The notes under the pieces: model-generated
What the model was told of the DNA's origin: nothing
What the model saw: only the letters and a program-made list of their open reading frames with translations
The model's database searches: none
Shown here: positions 39,255 through 46,871 of the stretch, one piece after another
Position numbering within the stretch: position 1 is the first letter of the stretch
Layout of the letters: each line of letters begins with the position of its first letter
Made by a program: the position numbers and the translations under genes
Assembly: GCF_003385895.1 (NCBI RefSeq)
Contig: NZ_QRDQ01000007.1
Coordinates: 682,001-746,000 of the forward strand
Direction of reading: 5' to 3'
DNA: 64,000 nt
From: Flavobacterium cutihirudinis
Lineage (GTDB): Bacteria; Bacteroidota; Bacteroidia; Flavobacteriales; Flavobacteriaceae

Positions 39255-40220
39255 TTATTTATTAAAACAATCAATAATTTGATATGCCACTCGCAATGCA
39301 TCTGTCGCTTGTTCGAGTGTTACAACTGGAGTTGTATCCGTATTGATTGCATTTGCAAAAGACTCTAATTCATCCAGAATAGCGTTGTTTTGCTCAACAT
39401 CAGGATTGGTGAAATAGATTTGTTTTTTTACGCCTTCGGCATTTTGAAGAATCATATCAAAATCGCCAGGAACTTCAGGAGCATCTTTCATACGAACTAC
39501 TTCGCATTTTTTCTCTAAGAAGTCGACTGAAATATAAGCGTCTTTTTGAAAGAAACGTGATTTACGCATGTTTTTCAATGAAATTCTGCTTGCAGTTAAG
39601 TTGGCAACACAGCCATTTTCGAATTCGATTCTGGCATTGGCAATATCAGGAGTATCACTAATTACAGAGACACCACTGGCGTGAATATCTTTAACTTTAG
39701 ATTTTACAACGCTTAAAATAGCATCAATATCATGAATCATTAAATCCAAAACTACAGGAACATCAGTACCGCGCGGATTAAATTCGGCCAAACGATGCGT
39801 TTCAATAAACATAGGATTTTCGATCATTTCCTTAGTGGCAATGAAAGCGGGATTAAAACGCTCCACATGTCCAACTTGTCCTTTTACATTATATTCGTTT
39901 GCTAAAGCAATAATTTCTTCAGCTTCTTCAACGGTATTAGAAATGGGTTTTTCAATAAAAATATGTTTCCCTGATTTGATCGCAACTTTGGCACATTTGT
40001 AGTGCGAAAGCGTTGGAGTAACAATATCAATCACGTCGACAGCGTGAATAAGTTTTGCAATTGTACTGAAGTTTTTATAGCCAAATTCTTTTGAAATTCT
40101 TTCGGCATTTTCTTGATTTTCGTCGTAAAATCCAACTAATTCGTATTTGTCAGATTGTTGTAATAAGCGTAAATGTATTTTACCAAGATGACCAGCACCT
40201 AAAACTCCTACTTTTAACAT
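39255..40220 (-). CDS. Gfo/Idh/MocA family oxidoreductase
   Basis: 321 residues. The NAD(P) Rossmann fold is GVLGAGHLGKIHLRLL; the conserved lysine-proline pair is in FIEKPISN; the catalytic-side histidine region is PVVLDLMIHDIDAIL. This resembles members acting on sugars, in particular UDP-sugar 3-dehydrogenases, but the substrate cannot be settled. A gap of about 300 bp with palindromes separates it from the divergent pcm. Confidence 0.9.
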   Translation of the reverse strand: MLKVGVLGAGHLGKIHLRLLQQSDKYELVGFYDENQENAERISKEFGYKNFSTIAKLIHAVDVIDIVTPTLSHYKCAKVAIKSGKHIFIEKPISNTVEEAEEIIALANEYNVKGQVGHVERFNPAFIATKEMIENPMFIETHRLAEFNPRGTDVPVVLDLMIHDIDAILSVVKSKVKDIHASGVSVISDTPDIANARIEFENGCVANLTASRISLKNMRKSRFFQKDAYISVDFLEKKCEVVRMKDAPEVPGDFDMILQNAEGVKKQIYFTNPDVEQNNAILDELESFANAINTDTTPVVTLEQATDALRVAYQIIDCFNK

Positions 40221-40472
40221 GAGAATGTATTTTAAACAAAAATAGAATTTATTTGTTGAAAGTAAAAATGAATTTAACTAATTGTGAATTGTGAGTTCTG
40301 AATTATAAATTGAGAATTATTGCTTTTGGCTTGTTACCCTGATCGAAGTCGAAGGGCGTAAAGTCAAGGCACGAAGAGCTTCGATTGCGCTTAACTGGAT
40401 AAATTATGACTTTCAAATTTCAATTTTCGATTTCGAATTTTGACTTACATTTTTATTATTTAAAAATCAATA
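40221..40472. other. Intergenic region of short word repeats and a palindrome
   Basis: Quasi-periodic words (AATTGTGAATTGTGAG, ATTTCAATTTTCGATTTCG) flank an imperfect palindrome ACCCTGATCGAAGTCGAAGG at 40336, a type of hairpin repeat I recall as common in bacteria. No open frame of interest. The 3' end leads into the pcm promoter. Confidence 0.55.
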
Positions 40473-40502
40473 TTTGAAATCCTGTTTTCTTTCTTATTTT
40501 TG
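40473..40502 (+). promoter_or_regulatory. Consensus promoter for pcm
   Basis: TTTG at 40473-40476 and TATTTTTG at 40495-40502, spacer 18 nt. The predicted transcript begins near 40508, after the TTG at 40500, which decides the start of pcm. Confidence 0.75.
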
Positions 40503-40523
40503 CGAAAACAAAACCTACCCATT

Positions 40524-41165
40524 TTGAAAGACACTGCCAAACATCAAGGACTTCGTAATCAATTAGTAACAACTTTAGAGCAAAAAGGAATTACTGACAG
40601 AGCGGTTCTGGATGCGATTAAAAAAATCCCGAGACACCTTTTTTTGAATTCAAGTTTTGAAGATTTTGCTTATCAGGACAAAGCTTTTCCTATTGGAGCA
40701 GGGCAGACCATTTCACAACCTTATACAGTTGCGTTTCAGTCGCAATTGCTTGAAGTTAAGAAAGATCATAAAGTGTTGGAAATTGGTACTGGTTCTGGCT
40801 ATCAGACTGCTGTATTATTTATGCTTGGAGCAAAAGTGTATACTGTAGAAAGGCAAAATGAATTGTTTAAAACAACTTCAAATTTATTTCCGAAATTAAA
40901 TATTCGCCCAAAACACGTTACTTTTGGAGACGGATATAAAGGATTACCAAATTTTGCGCCGTTTGATAGTATTATAGTTACTGCTGGTGCGCCATTTATT
41001 CCTCAGCCTTTAATGGCACAATTAAAAATAGGAGGAAGATTGGTTATTCCTTTGGGAGAAGATGTTCAGATTATGACTTTATTGATTAGAAAGAATGAGA
41101 CTCAATTTGAAAAACATGAGTTTGGAGAGTTTCGATTTGTTCCTTTATTAGAAGATAAAAATTAA
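40524..41165 (+). CDS. pcm: Protein-L-isoaspartate O-methyltransferase
   Basis: 213 residues. It methylates damaged isoaspartyl residues so they can be repaired. The SAM-binding motif I is VLEIGTGSGYQTAVL; GQTISQPYTVA is the family substrate motif; IIVTAGAPFIP follows. No ATG lies near the N-terminus. The open frame begins with TTG at 40500, but that codon overlaps the -7 promoter element, so the TTG at 40524 (giving KDTAKHQGLRNQL) is the likely start and fits homologues. It is the only plus-strand gene between 32432 and 43644. A terminator follows. Confidence 0.92.
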   Translation: MKDTAKHQGLRNQLVTTLEQKGITDRAVLDAIKKIPRHLFLNSSFEDFAYQDKAFPIGAGQTISQPYTVAFQSQLLEVKKDHKVLEIGTGSGYQTAVLFMLGAKVYTVERQNELFKTTSNLFPKLNIRPKHVTFGDGYKGLPNFAPFDSIIVTAGAPFIPQPLMAQLKIGGRLVIPLGEDVQIMTLLIRKNETQFEKHEFGEFRFVPLLEDKN

Positions 41166-41172
41166 TGAGTAA

Positions 41173-41196
41173 CCCAGTTAACGCTGGGCTTTTTTA
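41173..41196 (+). terminator. Terminator after pcm
   Basis: CCCAG/CTGGG stem with an extra T-G pair, then T7. Its T run overlaps the last codons of the convergent Fic gene. Confidence 0.8.
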
Positions 41197-42243
41197 TTGC
41201 GTAAGGATTGTGATATACCTTTCTAAACTTTCCTTTTGTGTTTGAGCAATAAACAATAAAAAATCTTCTTTGTCTTTTTTTGTCTGAGCAACTTCGAGAG
41301 ATTGGTAATAACGCATCCGGTTTTCGTAATCACCTTTTATATTCGCAATTAAATAGCCTTTTTGCATCAAAATTAAATTCATAATTAGTCTCGAAGTTCT
41401 CCCGTTTCCATCAATAAAAGGATGAATTTTTACCAATCGTTCGTGCATTTCGGCCGCCAGGATAACGGGATGAAGCTTGTTTTTGTTAATTTCATACCAA
41501 GTAAAATATTCTTCCATTTCCTGTTGAACTAACAAAGGCTGTGGAGGCATATGAGTACTTCCTTGAATCATAACCTGAACTTTTCGATAACGTCCTGCAT
41601 CTTCGGGAATTATTCCTCTAAGGATTAAATTATGAATGGATAAAAGATCACGTTCGTTTAATGAATTGTTTTTACTCATTAAATCTTTTATAAAACCAAT
41701 TGCTTCCTGATGATTTATCGCTTCGAGATGTTCGCGCATACTTTTTCCAGAAATTGTTAAACCTTCATTTATTACCATATCAGTTTCACGAAGCGTCATT
41801 GTGTTTCCTTCAATTCTATTGCTTTCAAAAGTATATTCAAGTTCTAAAGCTTGTTTGATTTTAAAACTGTCAAATTGCCTGTAAGAGTCTAGTTTTTCTT
41901 TTAAAAGGTCAATTTCCTTAAGGATTTTTTCTAAAGAAGTGGATAGTTTAAGGTTTGATGCTGTTTTATTATATTTGATTTCATCTTCAGCTACTTTTAG
42001 AGCTTTTAATGCCAAATCATCATCACCAATTTCATAAAGAATCTTTTCTTTTAGCCAAGCAATCATTAAAGTTTCATAATCAATTTCTAGAAGTTGAGCC
42101 AATTTAGTAATTTGATCTTTAGTTGGTTTTCGAGTTCCTGATTCAAATTTGCTGATTAATGCCTGATCGATTCCCAGAAGCTGTGCAACCTCGCGAGTTT
42201 TTAAACCTTTTTGTTCTCTAGCATTTTTTAAAAGTGATTTCAT
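41194..42243 (-). CDS. Fic family protein with N-terminal HTH (class II Fic)
   Basis: 349 residues. Residues 11-55 form a Cro/C1-type helix-turn-helix (TREVAQLLGIDQALISKFES). A helical linker follows. An N-terminal inhibitory motif (SNRIEGN, S141-E145-G146) precedes the Fic core with the catalytic loop HPFIDGNGRTSR (H274-R285). Family knowledge: Fic proteins transfer AMP or related groups to protein hydroxyls, and the S/TxxxEG helix blocks the active site until relieved. All key residues are intact, so it should be active but autoinhibited. The HTH suggests it controls its own gene; a palindrome overlaps its promoter (42261-42277). The target is unknown. Confidence 0.93.
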   Translation of the reverse strand: MKSLLKNAREQKGLKTREVAQLLGIDQALISKFESGTRKPTKDQITKLAQLLEIDYETLMIAWLKEKILYEIGDDDLALKALKVAEDEIKYNKTASNLKLSTSLEKILKEIDLLKEKLDSYRQFDSFKIKQALELEYTFESNRIEGNTMTLRETDMVINEGLTISGKSMREHLEAINHQEAIGFIKDLMSKNNSLNERDLLSIHNLILRGIIPEDAGRYRKVQVMIQGSTHMPPQPLLVQQEMEEYFTWYEINKNKLHPVILAAEMHERLVKIHPFIDGNGRTSRLIMNLILMQKGYLIANIKGDYENRMRYYQSLEVAQTKKDKEDFLLFIAQTQKESLERYITILTQ

Positions 42244-42260
42244 TTATGAAATTATTAGTC

Positions 42261-42277
42261 TTGACAAATTTAGTCAA
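42261..42277 (-). promoter_or_regulatory. Palindromic operator overlapping the fic promoter
   Basis: On the minus strand it reads TTGACTAAATTTGTCAA, a 17-bp palindrome with one mismatched pair. Its centre is TAAATTTG, an exact TAnnTTTG -7 box, 18 nt or so before the Fic start codon. A well-spaced -33 box is not evident. Binding by the gene's own HTH domain would block transcription. Confidence 0.55.
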
Positions 42278-42289
42278 TTTTCTGATTGT

Positions 42290-42321
42290 AAAAAAAGCAA
42301 CATCATAGATGTTGCTTTTTC
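42290..42321 (-). terminator. Terminator between the lipoprotein and fic genes
   Basis: A perfect 9-bp stem (AGCAACATC/GATGTTGCT) flanked by A6 on one side and T5 on the other, so it can work in both directions. On the minus strand it ends the lipoprotein gene. Confidence 0.9.
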
Positions 42322-42327
42322 TAACTT

Positions 42328-42966
42328 TTATTTTGGAGGCAGCGAACCATCTTTTCTCATTTCTTTAACAACAGCTTGCATGATTGCATCTACTGTTTGC
42401 CCTAAATCTGTAACGTATTGTGATTCTGTAGTTCCTGTCCAGATTAGTTTGTTTTGTTTTAGCGAAAAAATATTCGTTTCGACCATATAAGAGGTTGTTT
42501 CCTGATAATAACCCGGATCATAAAACGCGGGAGAATACATACCGTACCAATTTCCGAACCCGTAACCATACATTCCGGTGTACATTCCATCAAAACCACC
42601 ATAATACATTCCGGTATAAGTTCCCGGTACATAAGTAGTTTCTTTTTCTTTGCTTACCAAACGCATACTGATAACTCCGTCGAAGTTTTCATCTTGCAGT
42701 ATTTTTAGTTTTTGTTCTTTGCTTAATTGATCCGTTGCTGTTAAATATTGGTAGGAAGTTTTGAATATAGGACTGCTGGCAGCAATTCTGTTTTCAGTAA
42801 TTCTTCTTGAGGCTTCATCTTTGACCAAAGCAACAACCAAAACTTTTTTAAACTGTTCTTGTGTAACAGTTACATCAGGATCTCTCCAGCTATTAACAAT
42901 TGAAGTGTTACTGCCACAACCATAAAGCAACAGTACGGCGATTAACAGAATGTAGTACTTTTTCAT
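42328..42966 (-). CDS. Lipoprotein with Gly/Tyr/Met-rich segment (DUF4136-like)
   Basis: 212 residues. The signal peptide ends in LLLYGC (lipid Cys17). SWRDPDVTVTQEQFKKVLVVAL and the later SLKQNKLIWTGTTES resemble DUF4136-type lipoproteins that appear in stress or envelope contexts. Residues 119-155 form a low-complexity tract of repeated MYxGGF/GMYGYG units (glycine, tyrosine, methionine). Location is probably the outer membrane. No function is known. A good terminator follows it. Confidence 0.75.
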   Translation of the reverse strand: MKKYYILLIAVLLLYGCGSNTSIVNSWRDPDVTVTQEQFKKVLVVALVKDEASRRITENRIAASSPIFKTSYQYLTATDQLSKEQKLKILQDENFDGVISMRLVSKEKETTYVPGTYTGMYYGGFDGMYTGMYGYGFGNWYGMYSPAFYDPGYYQETTSYMVETNIFSLKQNKLIWTGTTESQYVTDLGQTVDAIMQAVVKEMRKDGSLPPK

Positions 42967-43036
42967 ATTTTATCGTTAAATTGTTTGTATAAAAATAACG
43001 ATAAAATATTTATAAACTAATCATTTTGAGAAAATT

Positions 43037-43066
43037 AAAAAGGCTATTAATTATAGGCTTTTTTTA
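43037..43066 (-). terminator. Terminator overlapping the smpB stop
   Basis: An imperfect hairpin (AAAAAGGCTA with TATAGGCTTTTT, one G-G mismatch) with A and T runs on the two sides. It includes the smpB stop codon. Confidence 0.5.
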
Positions 43067-43502
43067 TTCTGTCCAAATCTCTTTTTGTGTCTTGCTCTTT
43101 TAAGGATTCACGTTTGTCATAATTCTTTTTTCCTTTGCAAAGGCCAATTTGTAATTTTGCAAGACCTTTTTCATTGGTGAATAATTTTAACGGAACTATA
43201 GTAAGTCCTTTAGCCTGAACGCTTTTATGAAGTGTTTTTAATTCTTTTTTATTTAAAAGCAATTTTCGTTCGCTTCTTGATTTATGGTTAAATTGATTTC
43301 CAAACGAATACTCTTCAATATAGGTATTGATTGCAAAAAGCTCCATACCGCTAAATTCGCAAAAACTCTCCGTAATATTTGCTTTTCCTAAGCGTATTGA
43401 TTTGATTTCGGTACCAGCCAAAACAATTCCGGCGGTATAGGTATCGATTATTTCATAATCAAATCGGGCTCTTTTATTTAGTATATTAACTGATTTTATC
43501 AT
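43047..43502 (-). CDS. smpB: SsrA-binding protein SmpB
   Basis: 151 residues. It binds tmRNA and brings it to stalled ribosomes. Motifs: [44 protein letters not shown] and the basic C-terminal tail ([18 protein letters not shown]). Length and end are normal. The tmRNA gene itself is not in the window. Confidence 0.97.
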   Translation of the reverse strand: MIKSVNILNKRARFDYEIIDTYTAGIVLAGTEIKSIRLGKANITESFCEFSGMELFAINTYIEEYSFGNQFNHKSRSERKLLLNKKELKTLHKSVQAKGLTIVPLKLFTNEKGLAKLQIGLCKGKKNYDKRESLKEQDTKRDLDRIKKAYN

Positions 43503-43587
43503 AAGTGCAAATGTAAAACAAAATTGAAAAATTTTAATGTGATCTAAGATAATTAAAGATTTTTTTTAAACAATGATTTTAATCAGT

Positions 43588-43616
43588 TTTGAAGAAAAAA
43601 CTTACACATAAGTTTG
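43588..43616 (+). promoter_or_regulatory. Consensus promoter for the outer-membrane barrel gene
   Basis: TTTG at 43588-43591 and TAAGTTTG at 43609-43616, spacer 17 nt. The -7 box overlaps the left arm of a perfect 9-bp inverted repeat (AAGTTTGTT 43610-43618 with AACAAACTT 43630-43638) that ends just before the ATG. Confidence 0.7.
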
Positions 43617-43643
43617 TTAAATAATTCTAAACAAACTTAAATC

Positions 43644-44288
43644 ATGAAAAAAATTTTAACATTCGTCGGTATTGCCTTAATTGGATTATCTGTAAAAGCT
43701 CAAGATTCTAGCCAAGGTTTAAAAGGAGCGTGGTTTGCAACTTCGCAATTTGGTTACCAACAGACAAAAACTGGAAAAGAAAAAGGTACTAACATATCTG
43801 TACTGCCAATAGTAGGAGCATTTGTTACACCATCTGTGGCAGTAGGTGCGGGAATTGGTTACATTAATATTAAATCAGATGGCTATGATCTTACCGGTAC
43901 CGATGTAAAAACAATTGCGAATACAGATTTAATTGTTATTCAACCATTGGTTAGAAAATACTGGAATGTAGCAGGATCTTTATATTTCTTCGGACAAGCG
44001 GCTCTACCGGTTATTACAGGAAAAGAAAAAGAAAATGATAAAAAAATAAATCAGGTTGGTTTATCAGTGTCCGGAGGTTTTGACTATTTTGTTACTAAGA
44101 GTTTCTCAGTAGAATTTTCATATGATTTAGCAAATTTTACTTCAACAACTATAAAGCCTGAGAACGGAGAAAAAACAACTGTTACCAATTTTGGATTAGC
44201 TCATGTGGCTAATGTAGATTCAGCTTATTTAGCAGGAAGTCCTACTTTAACGACTCCGCTTTCTGTAGGTTTTAAATTTATATTTTAG
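43644..44288 (+). CDS. Outer-membrane beta-barrel protein
   Basis: 214 residues with a signal peptide (ending SVKAQ) and an amphipathic-strand pattern, ending FKFIF with a terminal phenylalanine. It looks like the small 8-stranded barrels (OmpW/OMP_b-brl type) found in Flavobacteria. No transport or enzyme function can be inferred. Preceded by a consensus promoter and followed by a hairpin at 44334. Confidence 0.82.
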   Translation: MKKILTFVGIALIGLSVKAQDSSQGLKGAWFATSQFGYQQTKTGKEKGTNISVLPIVGAFVTPSVAVGAGIGYINIKSDGYDLTGTDVKTIANTDLIVIQPLVRKYWNVAGSLYFFGQAALPVITGKEKENDKKINQVGLSVSGGFDYFVTKSFSVEFSYDLANFTSTTIKPENGEKTTVTNFGLAHVANVDSAYLAGSPTLTTPLSVGFKFIF

Positions 44289-44333
44289 TTAATGTGAATT
44301 GATTTGATCAATTTGCTAATTTTGTAGAAAAGA

Positions 44334-44363
44334 AAAGACCGTACTTTTTAAAGCACGGTCTTT
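44334..44363 (+). terminator. Hairpin/terminator after the barrel gene
   Basis: A perfect 9-bp stem AAAGACCGT/ACGGTCTTT with a 12-nt loop. Only a short T run follows, so termination may be partial and the VF530 gene could be read through. Confidence 0.6.
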
Positions 44364-44380
44364 CGTTATATATATTCAAA

Positions 44381-44608
44381 ATGCAAAATCAAAAAGATCC
44401 TTTACACGGAATTACACTTCAGAAAATACTAGAAAAACTAGTAGAATATTATGGGTTTGATACTTTAGGAGAATTAATTCCGATAAAGTGCTTTATTTCA
44501 AACCCAAGCATAAAATCTAGCCTTACTTTTTTACGAAAAACAGATTGGGCCCGTAAAAAAGTGGAGGATTTATATGTAAAATCACTTTCTAAATTCCCTC
44601 AGAATTAA
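44381..44608 (+). CDS. VF530 family DNA-binding protein
   Basis: 75 residues matching the VF530/DUF2132 pattern: [20 protein letters not shown], then [20 protein letters not shown] and ARKKVEDLY. The family was named from a Vibrio structure with a helical fold suggested to bind DNA; the physiological role is unknown. Its last 4 bases overlap the end of the convergent DUF3575 gene. Confidence 0.9.
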   Translation: MQNQKDPLHGITLQKILEKLVEYYGFDTLGELIPIKCFISNPSIKSSLTFLRKTDWARKKVEDLYVKSLSKFPQN

Positions 44609-45162
44609 TTAAGTTTATAAGAAATCATCACGCCACCACGATACGGAAGCCATTCACCGCTTTTATTCCAATGTTGTGCTTTTTCATATCTTCCGGGAGT
44701 TCCGTCGTTGTAGTAACCATGGTAAAATCCTTGATGCCATCCGGCGCCAGCAAAAATGTCCAATAAAAATTTATCACTTAATTTAAGATTATAACCAACT
44801 GTTACTCCTAAACGGTAACCAAAACCATGCTCGTATTTGGCGGTGTCCCAGTAATTCCATTTTTGGATTTCATAAATATCAGGACCCACATGACCTCCAA
44901 CATAAAAACCATCATATTTCTCCTTGAAATGATAACGTACTTCAGGTGTTAAAGTAATAAATTTCATAGGATTGTGTCCATTGAAAGATTCCCAAAAAGA
45001 AGCCATTACATCTACACTAAAAGTAACTTTTTCTCCTATACTCGTTTCTACACCAACATTTGGAATCGCAAATAACGCTGTAGCTCCATTAAATTTTATG
45101 AAAGTTTGACTGTGGGATTGTATAGAAAGGATAAGAACGAGTAGAACAAAGAGTTTTTTCAT
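44605..45162 (-). CDS. DUF3575 outer-membrane protein
   Basis: 185 residues with a signal peptide (ending SHSQ). The sequence from [19 protein letters not shown] through [11 protein letters not shown] to GFYVGGHVG fits DUF3575, a Bacteroidetes family of predicted small outer-membrane barrels. Function unknown. It overlaps the VF530 gene at the 3' ends. A TATATTTG box on the minus strand (45206-45199) could be its -7 element. Confidence 0.82.
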   Translation of the reverse strand: MKKLFVLLVLILSIQSHSQTFIKFNGATALFAIPNVGVETSIGEKVTFSVDVMASFWESFNGHNPMKFITLTPEVRYHFKEKYDGFYVGGHVGPDIYEIQKWNYWDTAKYEHGFGYRLGVTVGYNLKLSDKFLLDIFAGAGWHQGFYHGYYNDGTPGRYEKAQHWNKSGEWLPYRGGVMISYKLN

Positions 45163-45281
45163 GGCATTTTGCGACTTTACAGAAAATTATTTCGGGCACA
45201 AATATAACGTAACAGAATGTTTTCTATTGCGAAATATCTTTTTTTAACAAGAAATAATAGTGTAAAAAGTAAAACTAATAT

Positions 45282-45830
45282 TTAATTGTTTAATAACGAA
45301 TAGATTACCTTGTCCAGGAATTTTCCTTCCCAAAACTCAGCTTCTCTTAAATGTGCTTCCTTAACAAAACCACATTTTTCTAATACTTTTTCAGAAGCAA
45401 AATTTTCCGGGTCAATTACAGCTTCAATGGAGTGTAGTTTTAAATCATCAAAACCATATCTTATTAATCTGTTTACCGCTTCCGGAATAATTCCTTTTCC
45501 ATGAAAATCTGGCGATAACATATAACCAATTTCGGCGCGGTAGTTTTCAGGCTGCATACGGTAAAAACCAATAATACCTAGAAGTTTTGGATTGTCTTTT
45601 AGTGTAATTCCCCAGTTTACGCCAACATTGGTTTCAATTTTATCATCAATCATGGCAATATGTGCTAGCGCATCTTCATTGTCTTTAACTAATGGGCGCG
45701 GAATAAATTTCATCGTTTCAGGATTCGAACGCAATTCGAAAACTTCGTTGACATCGTCATTTGTTATTCTTCTTAAAAGCAAACGCTCAGTTTCGATTAC
45801 GGGAAATGGGTGGAAGTTAAATTCTAACAT
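45282..45830 (-). CDS. GNAT N-acetyltransferase (RimJ/RimL type)
   Basis: 182 residues. ETERLLLRRITNDDVNEVFEL at the start, the acetyl-CoA loop in EIGYMLSPDFHGKGIIPEA and the C-terminal NFASEKVLEKCGF are typical of RimJ/RimL-like enzymes that acetylate protein N-termini or small molecules. The substrate is not visible. It starts 5 bp from the epimerase stop, so the two genes are co-transcribed. Confidence 0.92.
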   Translation of the reverse strand: MLEFNFHPFPVIETERLLLRRITNDDVNEVFELRSNPETMKFIPRPLVKDNEDALAHIAMIDDKIETNVGVNWGITLKDNPKLLGIIGFYRMQPENYRAEIGYMLSPDFHGKGIIPEAVNRLIRYGFDDLKLHSIEAVIDPENFASEKVLEKCGFVKEAHLREAEFWEGKFLDKVIYSLLNN

Positions 45831-45835
45831 TTTAA

Positions 45836-46684
45836 TTATAAGATTTTAATACTAAATTTTGAATGAAATGACTGGTCGATGTCAAGGATTAAAATTCCTT
45901 CTTTTTTAAATAGATCGCCTGAGTTTTCGGCAGTGTCTGAATAACCAAACCACGGTTCGATGCAAACAAATGGTGCCTGATCTTTTGTCCAGATTCCTAA
46001 GCTTGGAAAGTCCTCAAAATCAACTTGCACATAAGGTTTTGAGTTTTCTAGTATTGTCAAACTAGTCGATTCTAAAGTTTTAAAAACAAGAGCATCATTT
46101 TCAAAAAGTTTATAACTTAAAGGAATAACATTATTTACAGTCTTTAAAGTTTCCGTTTTATTTGAAATTAAGTCGTTTTCAAGAAGATTGTATTTTAAAG
46201 ATTCGTGCTTCTCAAACTTAAACGCATAGTTTTCAAAGTTTTCAGGAAGTGCAATTGCAGGATGTGCACCAATAGAAAATGGCATTTTTTTCTCACTTCT
46301 ATTAATTACAATGTACTCGATGTTTAAGGAAGTGTTTTCGATTGTATAAACTAATTGCAATTCAAACTCAAAAGGATATTTTTTTAAAGTTTCTTCATTT
46401 GATTCTAAAGAAAAAACAGCACTGTTTCCTGTTTTTTCAATCAGTTGAAATTCCATATCTCTTGCAAAACCATGTCTCGTCAATTGATATTCCTTTTCAT
46501 GAACTTTATAAGTATTGTTTTTTAAAGTACCAACAATTGGAAAAAGTACGGGCGAATGTTTTCCCCAAAATTCAGGATTTCCTTCCCAGATATATTCTTT
46601 TTGGTTGTCTTTTAATGAAATTAATTCTGCTCCGGCATGATTAATAGAAGCCTTTAGTGTTGAATTAGATATAGTTGTGATCAA
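45836..46684 (-). CDS. Aldose 1-epimerase family protein
   Basis: 282 residues, beta-sandwich type (galactose mutarotase-like). The catalytic histidine lies in FSIGAHPAIALP, and the conserved region VCIEPWFGYSD carries the acidic residue. It interconverts anomers of a sugar, possibly a phosphorylated hexose (YeaD-like). It is the first gene of the two-gene unit with the GNAT. Confidence 0.9.
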   Translation of the reverse strand: MITTISNSTLKASINHAGAELISLKDNQKEYIWEGNPEFWGKHSPVLFPIVGTLKNNTYKVHEKEYQLTRHGFARDMEFQLIEKTGNSAVFSLESNEETLKKYPFEFELQLVYTIENTSLNIEYIVINRSEKKMPFSIGAHPAIALPENFENYAFKFEKHESLKYNLLENDLISNKTETLKTVNNVIPLSYKLFENDALVFKTLESTSLTILENSKPYVQVDFEDFPSLGIWTKDQAPFVCIEPWFGYSDTAENSGDLFKKEGILILDIDQSFHSKFSIKIL

Positions 46685-46871
46685 AATACGGTAATTGAAG
46701 ATAGTTAATATATAAGCCTATGTAAAGATATTTTAATATTTTTTATTTTTTTAAGAAAATCGCTTAATTTATTTAATTGATAAAATTTTGCTAAAATTGA
46801 ATTTAAGGTTAAATATATCTCTTTAAATAGCTTTTTTTTTCATTAATTTGCTACATAAACAGCTAAAAAAT

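Noticed and set aside
39161..39301. N-terminal extension of the 3-hydroxybutyryl-CoA dehydrogenase
   Set aside because: The extension lies in the upstream gene end and spacer, and the family starts at the Rossmann motif right after the ATG at 39160.
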